Assembly: GCA_902529105.1 (NCBI GenBank)
Contig: CABZUW010000001.1
Span: 1-64,000 of the forward strand
Origin: an uncultured Pelagibacteraceae bacterium
GTDB taxonomy: Bacteria; Pseudomonadota; Alphaproteobacteria; Pelagibacterales; Pelagibacteraceae
DNA: 64,000 bases
Direction: 5' to 3'
The notes under the pieces were generated by a model, which had not been told where the DNA came from, did no database searches, and saw only the letters and a list, made by a program, of their open reading frames with translations. The translations under genes and the position numbers were made by a program. Within the stretch, counting starts at the first letter, position 1. Each line of letters begins with the position of its first letter. Positions 48,664-56,684 of this stretch are shown in pieces.

Positions 48664-49626
48664 ATGGAAAAAATACCAAGTATAAGTTCTGAAATTAACA
48701 AAGTAGAGGTAAACAAATTTATTTTTAATAATTTCAATTCAATAAGCCCATATTTTTACAAATTAATTTCGGAGTGGATGTCTGATGCGTATAAAATTTT
48801 TAAAGATTTAGACAAATTTTTAATATTAATTTATTTAATAAATACTGACTTCGAGTTTTTTAGAAGAAATAATTTAAATATAACTTACGAAAGTTTTTAT
48901 AAAGATAAAACATTAGAAATTAATAAAATTAATCTTATACAAATTTCAAAAGATTTAAATATACCTAAAGAAAGCGTTAGAAGAAAAATTTCTGAACTTG
49001 AAAAAAAGGGCGTTATTAAAAAAAAAGGAAAAAAAATTTTTTTAGATAGATCAGCTTATGAGTCTCAAGAGCCTATTAATACTTTAAAAAATGTATCTGT
49101 ATTACTAAGTAAATTTTCAGAAATATCAAAAAAAAAAAATTTAACAATAAAATCATTGGATAGAACTGAAGTATCGAAATTAATTAAAAACAATTTTTCT
49201 TTTTGTTGGTATCAATTTTTTAAATTTATATTTTCATATTGTTACAGATGGCGAAAATACTTTGGAGATTTAGAAATAATGTTAATAGGTATTACCATAG
49301 CCTTTAACTCAGTTACAACAGCATCTATAAAGCTTAAGGGTATAGAATCATATATTGACAAATGGAGGGAAGATATTCTTCAAAATAATATTCGTGGTAT
49401 CAATGCAATGTCTATATCTGAAATTACAGGTATACCAAGACCAACAGTTATAAGAAAGATTAATTCTTTAATTAAATTAAACATGATTGAAATGGACAAA
49501 AATAAACTTCTTAATGTTAAGTTTAATAATAAATCTTATAAAGAGACTTCTGAATTACAAAATGAAACGATTAATGATTTGGGTATATTCATTACTAGAA
49601 CTTTCAATCAGATCAATATTAATTAG
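48664..49626 (+). CDS. Transcriptional regulator with two tandem winged-helix units
   Basis: INLIQISKDLNIPKESVRRKISELEKKGVIKKKGKKIFLD and INAMSISEITGIPRPTVIRKINSLIKLNMIEMDKNKL each preceded by a similar helical segment; likely ATG 48664. Confidence 0.75.
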   Translation: MEKIPSISSEINKVEVNKFIFNNFNSISPYFYKLISEWMSDAYKIFKDLDKFLILIYLINTDFEFFRRNNLNITYESFYKDKTLEINKINLIQISKDLNIPKESVRRKISELEKKGVIKKKGKKIFLDRSAYESQEPINTLKNVSVLLSKFSEISKKKNLTIKSLDRTEVSKLIKNNFSFCWYQFFKFIFSYCYRWRKYFGDLEIMLIGITIAFNSVTTASIKLKGIESYIDKWREDILQNNIRGINAMSISEITGIPRPTVIRKINSLIKLNMIEMDKNKLLNVKFNNKSYKETSELQNETINDLGIFITRTFNQININ

Positions 49627-50467
49627 AATTTCTTAACAAGTACATAAATATAAATGCAGTTATATACATTATTAATGCATATGCTGCGGTAGGTATTACA
49701 TAAATAATGTCATTAAAAATTTGTGTTGCAACAAAGACTGCCAATGTACCATTTTGTAAACCACATTCAATTGCTATACATCTTCTTTGTTCTATATTGG
49801 ATGAAAAAACCTTAGCCAAATAATATGCAAATATCATCATGACTATATTAAGAGTTAATACAATAACGCCCGCTTGAGATAAATAAGACAAAATATTATT
49901 TCTCTCTTCTATCCAAATCGCTGCAAATACAATTAAAAATAAAAATCCGGTTGTTCTTTCTATAAATTTTATATTGTTTGAAATAAAATTTTCAGAAAAT
50001 TTTCTAATTACCATTCCAATAAAAACTGGTAAAGTGACTACACCTGCCATTTTTAAAGCTATTCCGGTCATAGTGATTTCTTCAGATATGTTTGAAACTC
50101 CAATAAGTTTTGCGGATGAAAAGACAATTAATGGAACAGATATTATGCTAATTAAACTACAAACAGCAGTTAATGAAATAGATAACGCTACATCCCCTTT
50201 AGCAAATTTTGTCATTACATTTGAGGTTACTCCCCCGGGTGCTGCAGCAATAATCATTACTCCTAATGCTATAGCCGTTGGTACTTTAATTGCTAAAATT
50301 AAAATATAAGCAATGATTGGTAAAAGAACTATTTGGGAAAAAATTCCAACAAAGAAAATTTTCGGGTTTTGTAAAACTCTTTTGAAATCGTTTACACCAA
50401 GGCCTAACCCCAAGCCAAGCATTATTAATGCAAGTGCTAAAGGAGCTATTTTAGTAACTATGTCCAT
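49619..50467 (-). CDS. Bile acid:sodium symporter (BASS) family transporter
   Basis: APLALALIMLGLGLGLGVNDF; AAPGGVTSNVMTKFAKGDVALSISLTA; IAIECGLQNGTLA. Confidence 0.92.
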   Translation of the reverse strand: MDIVTKIAPLALALIMLGLGLGLGVNDFKRVLQNPKIFFVGIFSQIVLLPIIAYILILAIKVPTAIALGVMIIAAAPGGVTSNVMTKFAKGDVALSISLTAVCSLISIISVPLIVFSSAKLIGVSNISEEITMTGIALKMAGVVTLPVFIGMVIRKFSENFISNNIKFIERTTGFLFLIVFAAIWIEERNNILSYLSQAGVIVLTLNIVMMIFAYYLAKVFSSNIEQRRCIAIECGLQNGTLAVFVATQIFNDIIYVIPTAAYALIMYITAFIFMYLLRNSN

Positions 50468-50516
50468 ACAATACCTTAAAGGTCTAAGATATTTTAGGCA
50501 AGTTTACTAAGGTAAA

Positions 50517-50699
50517 TTATTTGTGAGACGAAGCGCAAATATCCTTAATAACTGGTGTATTAGCACAATCTCCACATTTCGTTACTTGAACTATACAGCC
50601 ATCATCTAGTTTTTTTACATCCACAACTCTATGACATTTTGAACAAGTCGACGAAATTGTTAATCCACATTTTCTGCAATTATAAGTTTCGAGTTCCAT
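50517..50699 (-). CDS. 60-aa cysteine-rich zinc-ribbon/metal-binding protein
   Basis: Eight Cys including three CxxC pairs in 60 aa. Confidence 0.75.
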   Translation of the reverse strand: MELETYNCRKCGLTISSTCSKCHRVVDVKKLDDGCIVQVTKCGDCANTPVIKDICASSHK

Positions 50700-50750
50700 G
50701 GTAAAATATTTAATTAGAAAAAATTTTATTTCAATTACTTTTGTTAAAAA

Positions 50751-50765
50751 TGATAATCATTATCA
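50751..50765. promoter_or_regulatory. Fur-type 7-1-7 box
   Basis: TGATAATCATTATCA, exact palindrome. Confidence 0.8.
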
Positions 50766-50805
50766 AAAAAAATTCAGTAAAAAAAAAAATATTTTTAAAT
50801 TTTAC

Positions 50806-50820
50806 TGAGAATGATTTTCA
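50806..50820. promoter_or_regulatory. Second, imperfect Fur-type 7-1-7 box
   Basis: TGAGAATGATTTTCA. Confidence 0.6.
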
Positions 50821-50839
50821 TTACTACGAATTAATGAAT

Positions 50840-51217
50840 TTATTTTTTTCTTTTAGATATTCCAAGTTTTTCGCTATGCCTTAGTCTTAAAACAACTATT
50901 GCTGCAGCAATTAATAAAATAGCACCTGCCTCATATAATAATGCTGATGGATCCATTGATTTACCTTGAAGTATAATAAATCGGCTAAGTGCAGTAATTG
51001 CAATTAATAGAGGCAACGAAATAGATATAGATTGCTGTTCCCAAAATACTCGAACCATAGCCATCACCTCTAAATACAGAAACATTAAGAGTAGATCCGC
51101 TAATGTAACACTTTGGTTCAAGAACATGACTCTTATTTCAATCCCAACAGCAATTACTGTACTTACTAAAATTACGCCAAGTAAAACCAGTTGTAAAGTT
51201 TTAGTAATGTTATCCAT
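50840..51217 (-). CDS. PsiE-like phosphate-starvation-inducible membrane protein
   Basis: 4-TM; LLMFLYLEVMAMVRVFWEQQSISISLPLLIAITALSRFIILQ. Confidence 0.85.
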   Translation of the reverse strand: MDNITKTLQLVLLGVILVSTVIAVGIEIRVMFLNQSVTLADLLLMFLYLEVMAMVRVFWEQQSISISLPLLIAITALSRFIILQGKSMDPSALLYEAGAILLIAAAIVVLRLRHSEKLGISKRKK

Positions 51218-51258
51218 ATAGGTTTAGAGTTATCATTTTTAAATTATAATTCAATTTA

Positions 51259-51816
51259 TTAATTTATTTCCAAATTACCCAATATCTTAAGTTTTTTGTC
51301 TGTTATAACCATCTCACCAGAGGAAGTGCCCTTATTAAGCAATTCTGAAATTACCACAAAATGGGTAACAATTATTAAATTAGAATCACTGTCCCAACTA
51401 TTAATAAAATTTTTTAAATCCTCAATTTGTTGAGACTTATTTTTAGAAAACCTAGCCTCATAAAAAGAGTTTAAAGCATTAAACGTTTGAAAATTTTCAA
51501 AAGCTATCTCTGCAGTTTCTTTACATCTGCACCATTCACTTGATAAAACTTTATCAATTTTAATTTTATTTATTTTAAAAAAATCTCCAATCATTTTTGA
51601 TTGCTGTCTTCCTTTTGAACTTAAATTTCTTTGGGTTTTGCAGTCATTTATATCAAAATTATATGGGTCACCATTACCTGGAGCTAAAGCATGTCTTAAA
51701 AAAACTATTTTTTTTCCTAGTTTTAAATCTTGTACTAATGAGTTTTCGGAATGTGATAAATTTGTATTTAATACCAGTAAGAATATAAAAAATATTTTAT
51801 AAAATTTATATTTCAA
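51259..51816 (-). CDS. Histidine phosphatase (phosphoglycerate-mutase-like) family protein, secreted
   Basis: Signal peptide; IVFLRHALAPGNGDP, SSEWCRCKETAEIAF, NLIIVTHFVVI. Confidence 0.85.
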   Translation of the reverse strand: MKYKFYKIFFIFLLVLNTNLSHSENSLVQDLKLGKKIVFLRHALAPGNGDPYNFDINDCKTQRNLSSKGRQQSKMIGDFFKINKIKIDKVLSSEWCRCKETAEIAFENFQTFNALNSFYEARFSKNKSQQIEDLKNFINSWDSDSNLIIVTHFVVISELLNKGTSSGEMVITDKKLKILGNLEIN

Positions 51817-51855
51817 TTTATTTCATCTTTCTTTACTTTTGAATGTCTTTATTTT

Positions 51856-54800
51856 TTAACTATTCTTTTTTTTAATTATTAGTTTCTTTTCATATTTTTT
51901 TTTATTTTCTTCTTTTTCTAGATCTAAATACATAGACTCTAAGCTATACCAATCCCATTCATTCGTATTAATATGTTCCATTCTGTTCCAATTTTTTCGG
52001 TAATCACTATCTTCCTCATAATCCTCTATATATTCATCATAAAATTTAGGATTATCATATTTCTCATTTTTAAATGCTACTCTCGCTTTTCTAAATTCAG
52101 GAAAATTCACCGATTTCCAGAAGATATCTATATTCTTAATCACTTTTAGATTAACTAACTCATCAAAATTTATTGACTTAAATGGAATGTATAATGACTC
52201 TCCAGATTGTTGGATATTAAGATTTTCAAGTTTCTTTAATTTAGCAATTTTCTTAAAATCTAAAATTTGCGTATCAAGTTTTTGGGTATACCCTTTTTCA
52301 TAATCAAAATATTCACGTCTAGCAGCAATACTAAAACTTAAATCAAGTTTCTCTAACGATAAAAATCTATTGGTAATATTATTTATTATATCTTGAATAG
52401 TAGTTTGATTTTTTATATCAACATTTACAATCAAACTTAGTTTTTTGATTTTATGATTTATAAAATTTATAAATTCACCACTTCCTTTATAACTAGATGA
52501 TATATTTCCATGATGATCACCTTCTGAATTTAGATCTCCTAATCTTAAATTAATATCTTCAATTTTTTTGCAATTTTTAAAAAAAGATAAGTCTTGATCA
52601 CATATTTCTTTATGGGGCTCATAAGCAGTTAAATGATCATCCTTATTAAAATGCATAACCCCAAGATTAATCTTTTTTAAATTTTCAATAGATTTTAGTT
52701 CTTTTAAATCAGAGGCTATTATGTCAGGGATATTTATCTCCTCTAACTTTTTTAAATGATGAAGTTTTGAAAGGTCTACATTTATATAAGACCAAGTATC
52801 TGTGTAATATAAATTGGTCGAATATCCTGTATAACCTAAAGTGTATTTGAATAATCCTTTATTATAAAAATTACCCAAATTTCTAATTTCAATTTTTTGA
52901 AGATTGGGGCAGTTCTCAAATTTTGATAAAGTTACCTTATCCAAAGATTTTCTATGATGATTTTGAAAAAAATTCATTTTTAGAATTTTTAACTTCGGAA
53001 AATGAGGTAAGTCTAAATTCTCACTTTGTAAACAATCACTCAATTTTAAATACTCTAAATTTTCAGTCGGTATAAATTTATCAAATTCATTTAATTTGAT
53101 ATATTTTTCTTGCCATGGATTTACGCCCTCAATCCAACAATGGGTAAGGTTTTTAATTTTTTCATCTTTAATTTCTATGTTATCTACTATCTGAGTGAAA
53201 TCTGTAGGTTTTAAAAAATCTTCTTTAGATAAATTACTATCTTTAAAATCATTTGATAAAACAAATTTTTCACTGATATTTGTTGCAACAGAAAATAACT
53301 TATCTTTAATCTTATTTATCCCCTCTTCATTATTATTAACTAACACTCCTACAATTTTTTTGGCATTCCAATCTTTTTCTGTATAAGACATTTGATGAGA
53401 AACATGATGCAAAGAAGCACCAAAATAAATATATATCTTTTTAAAATTTATATTTGGAATTTTGTCTATTGCGGTTTTCTTGATTACTAAGATTAAGCTA
53501 TCTTTATCTGGCTTAAAGTCACTATCTGAAAAGCCAATAATTCTAATTATCTCTTCATATACATGTTTAAACAAATGGTTTAATTTTGACCATTTTTTTT
53601 CATCATCATTAATGTATTTTGGGTAATGACTTTTTAGATCATCTAGTTGATCACTATTAATAAATGTTTGATCTGGAAAGTAGTTGGATCCATTATAAAA
53701 AATATCATCCACAACAACTACCTGACTAACATTTTCATTTATAAATTTATCGGTCAGTAAATCTAATTTTTTATCACTTGCGCCTAATATTGTGAGGTTA
53801 TCTTTTAGGTTATTAATCTTAATTGAATTATAAAGGTAAATTAAATGAATTTTGAAATTATCTTTACTATCTTTACCATTTATTAACTTTTTAATTTCAG
53901 GGTGATAAATGAATATTTGAGTATCTTTATTATTTAATCTGAGTTCGTATATAAATTTTACTAAAAAACTTATTTGATCTGCACTCCAATCTTCATTGCT
54001 GTCATATTTATCATTTTTGGATAAATCAAAAATAATTGTTTCTAATTTATTTTGATTTTTAAAAAGATGTTCCATTACATCCAATTTTTTTCCTCTATCA
54101 GATCCATAATTATTAATATTTAAAAATCTAAAACACGATTTAAAAATGAAACAAGTTGGATTTGATTTAATTACTTCTTCATAACTTTTGTTTTTTTTGA
54201 TTATAAAAGGTCTGCTATATTTATAAGTGTTATTGTAATAATCAAATTCACTGATATTATAAACATTCTTGTCTATTATAATATTATTCTCTTTTAATAT
54301 AATTAAAAATTCATTATCTAACTGTTGACAAACATTAGTTTTCTCACCTTTAAATCCACAAAAAAAATTTACAGTTTTAAATTCAAGATTTAATTTTGAT
54401 ACGTTGTTAATATTATTAATAGTGAAATTAGTCTTTTGTTTTTCTAAAATTTTTACGAAATGATCTAATCCATTTATATATAAATCACTCAGATTACCGT
54501 TATCAATGATAATATTTTTTAACTTTTTAAAGCGCTTAAGATCATCTATTTTTGTATTCCAATAAATTTCTTTAAATATTTTTTTATTATATTTATCATC
54601 TTCGATTATTCTTTGTTTATAAGTTTGATAATTTATCAATTTAATAACTTCTAAGTTTGGAAATACGATGTGACTATCGGGAACATCAGTTATTGAATTG
54701 TGCTTATTTTTGTAACTTTTTTGAAAATAAGTATTTATTTCAAAATTTGGCTCATCTGGATTTGGAAATTCTAGACAAAATTCTTTTAAAGAAGAAAGTT

Positions 54801-55077
54801 TCAAGTTTTTTTCAAATTTATCGTTCTTTTGCTTATTAAAATAACAATAATGATTTAGTTTTAATTTATTTAATTTTTTAAGTGAAAAAATTGCATTATA
54901 AAATTTCTTAAAATCTAAATAACTGTCTTTTAATATTAATGTTTCTAAATGTTTAAGTTTAGATAATTTTGATAAATCATCATCTAAACTTATGCCCTCT
55001 AATTCTAGTATTTTAAAATTATTTTTAATGTCTAATATGTCTAAATTTGATATTTTGTTTGTATCTTCAATATTCAT
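51856..55077 (-). CDS. 1073-aa leucine-rich-repeat-like protein with a non-LRR central domain
   Basis: LRR-like strands at N-terminus (HLETLILKDSYLDF..KLNKLKLNHY) and C-terminus (LEYLKLSDC..KLKILKMNFF..NLQKIEIRNLG..LEKLDLSFS..LENLNIQQSG). Confidence 0.75.
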   Translation of the reverse strand: MNIEDTNKISNLDILDIKNNFKILELEGISLDDDLSKLSKLKHLETLILKDSYLDFKKFYNAIFSLKKLNKLKLNHYCYFNKQKNDKFEKNLKLSSLKEFCLEFPNPDEPNFEINTYFQKSYKNKHNSITDVPDSHIVFPNLEVIKLINYQTYKQRIIEDDKYNKKIFKEIYWNTKIDDLKRFKKLKNIIIDNGNLSDLYINGLDHFVKILEKQKTNFTINNINNVSKLNLEFKTVNFFCGFKGEKTNVCQQLDNEFLIILKENNIIIDKNVYNISEFDYYNNTYKYSRPFIIKKNKSYEEVIKSNPTCFIFKSCFRFLNINNYGSDRGKKLDVMEHLFKNQNKLETIIFDLSKNDKYDSNEDWSADQISFLVKFIYELRLNNKDTQIFIYHPEIKKLINGKDSKDNFKIHLIYLYNSIKINNLKDNLTILGASDKKLDLLTDKFINENVSQVVVVDDIFYNGSNYFPDQTFINSDQLDDLKSHYPKYINDDEKKWSKLNHLFKHVYEEIIRIIGFSDSDFKPDKDSLILVIKKTAIDKIPNINFKKIYIYFGASLHHVSHQMSYTEKDWNAKKIVGVLVNNNEEGINKIKDKLFSVATNISEKFVLSNDFKDSNLSKEDFLKPTDFTQIVDNIEIKDEKIKNLTHCWIEGVNPWQEKYIKLNEFDKFIPTENLEYLKLSDCLQSENLDLPHFPKLKILKMNFFQNHHRKSLDKVTLSKFENCPNLQKIEIRNLGNFYNKGLFKYTLGYTGYSTNLYYTDTWSYINVDLSKLHHLKKLEEINIPDIIASDLKELKSIENLKKINLGVMHFNKDDHLTAYEPHKEICDQDLSFFKNCKKIEDINLRLGDLNSEGDHHGNISSSYKGSGEFINFINHKIKKLSLIVNVDIKNQTTIQDIINNITNRFLSLEKLDLSFSIAARREYFDYEKGYTQKLDTQILDFKKIAKLKKLENLNIQQSGESLYIPFKSINFDELVNLKVIKNIDIFWKSVNFPEFRKARVAFKNEKYDNPKFYDEYIEDYEEDSDYRKNWNRMEHINTNEWDWYSLESMYLDLEKEENKKKYEKKLIIKKKNS

Positions 55078-55085
55078 CGGTTAAT

Positions 55086-55118
55086 TTATATCAGAAGATT
55101 ATTATTATTTTGATATAA
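55086..55118. promoter_or_regulatory. Inverted repeat in divergent LRR/Hsp70 promoter region
   Basis: TTATATCA-N17-TGATATAA. Confidence 0.5.
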
Positions 55119-55131
55119 TTAAAAATATAAA

Positions 55132-56679
55132 ATGAGTAAAATTATTGGTATAGACTTAGGAACTACTTATAGTGCAATAGCACAATTAGATGATTTGGGA
55201 ACACCTGAGGTATTAGCATCTACAGATAATAATAAAAAAATCACAGCAAGTTCTGTTTATATTAAAGATCAAAATGTTATTGTTGGTGACAAGGCTCTTG
55301 ATGCTCTAGAAACAGCTCCAAAACAAGTTATTACTGAGACCAAAAGACAAATGGAAAATGATGTAGTGTACTCTGTTGATGAAGGAAAATGGATAGATAA
55401 AGATGAAAAAAATAAAGATTATTATTCTCCAGCTCAAATATCTTCTTTTATATTGTCTAAACTTAAAGGTTATGCATCTGATGTTAAGAAAGCAGTAATA
55501 ACTGTTCCAGCATTATTTGCTGAAAAAGCAAGGGTAGCTACATTAGATGCTGCAAAAATGGCAGGGATAGAGGTTATAAGTTTAATCAATGAGCCGACTG
55601 CAGCTGCTTGTTATTATGCGAGTCTGCCAAATGTAAAAAAAATTACAGGAAAAATTTTGGTGTTTGATTTGGGGGGTGGAACATTTGATGTAACTGTTTG
55701 TGAAGTAAGAGGTGAAGAGGTTGAGGTTATAACTAGTAGAGGTGATAAATGGCTTGGTGGTAAAGATTTCGACAAAGAATTAATAAATTTAATAAATGAA
55801 AAATATAAAAAAATAAGTGGAAAAGAGTTAGATATCGAAAATCATTATTCTAAGTATATGGAAGTAGCTGAACAAATAAAAAGAGTTTTATCAGTTAGAG
55901 ATAAACAAACAGAAAAAATTGATGGACCAGATGGTGTAAAGGAAATAGAAATTACAAGAGCAGAATTTGAACAATCAATTCAAACTCACATAGAAAAACT
56001 CAAAATGCTAATGGAAGAGGCTCTTGATGGCAGTGGATTAAAAGCTGAAAACGTTAGTCATACATTACTTGTTGGTGGGTCAACTAGAATTCCAATAATA
56101 ACGAAGACTATTGAACAAGTGATGAAAAAACCTCCATTAAAAGGTGTAAACGTTGATGAGGCTGTGGCTGCTGGAGCTGCAATTTACGCAGGTTTAAAAT
56201 CTAAGAAAAATTTAAATGACGCACAAAAAAAAGCAATTTCTAATGTTAAACTACAAGATGTTTGTAATTTTTATCTAGGAACATTAGTCCAAGAAGATGA
56301 CCCGGTTTTAAATAGAAAAGTTACGAGTAATTTAATTTTAATTGATCGAGATACTCCTTTACCAGCTACAAAAAGTTCAAGATTAGTAACAATTTATGAT
56401 GATCAAGAAGCTATCTCAATTGATATTACTCAAAGTGAAGGAAGAGAAAAAAATAGAGAATTTGTAAATATTATCCACCAAGGCGAATTAAAATTTCCTG
56501 ACAAAAAACCAAAAGGTAGACCTATCGATGTAACCTACACCTATGACACTTCTGGCAAACTTCATTGCATTTTTGAGGATGAAGCAACTAAAGAAAAATA
56601 CGAAGTATCAATAAGACCAGAGTCTGCAGAAGATTTAAGAAAAAACTATGAAGCTATTGAACACATAATGATTGAATAA
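55132..56679 (+). CDS. Hsp70/DnaK-family chaperone, short (lidless) form
   Basis: IIGIDLGTTYSAIAQLD, VITVPALFAEKAR, INEPTAAACYYA, VFDLGGGTFDVTV, LLVGGSTRIPII; ends after the substrate-binding beta region. Confidence 0.93.
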   Translation: MSKIIGIDLGTTYSAIAQLDDLGTPEVLASTDNNKKITASSVYIKDQNVIVGDKALDALETAPKQVITETKRQMENDVVYSVDEGKWIDKDEKNKDYYSPAQISSFILSKLKGYASDVKKAVITVPALFAEKARVATLDAAKMAGIEVISLINEPTAAACYYASLPNVKKITGKILVFDLGGGTFDVTVCEVRGEEVEVITSRGDKWLGGKDFDKELINLINEKYKKISGKELDIENHYSKYMEVAEQIKRVLSVRDKQTEKIDGPDGVKEIEITRAEFEQSIQTHIEKLKMLMEEALDGSGLKAENVSHTLLVGGSTRIPIITKTIEQVMKKPPLKGVNVDEAVAAGAAIYAGLKSKKNLNDAQKKAISNVKLQDVCNFYLGTLVQEDDPVLNRKVTSNLILIDRDTPLPATKSSRLVTIYDDQEAISIDITQSEGREKNREFVNIIHQGELKFPDKKPKGRPIDVTYTYDTSGKLHCIFEDEATKEKYEVSIRPESAEDLRKNYEAIEHIMIE

Positions 56680-56684
56680 TTTTT

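Noticed and set aside
54100-55000. Possible tandem DNA repeats in the AT-rich LRR gene
   Set aside because: Only compositional A/T runs; no precise repeated unit at DNA level.
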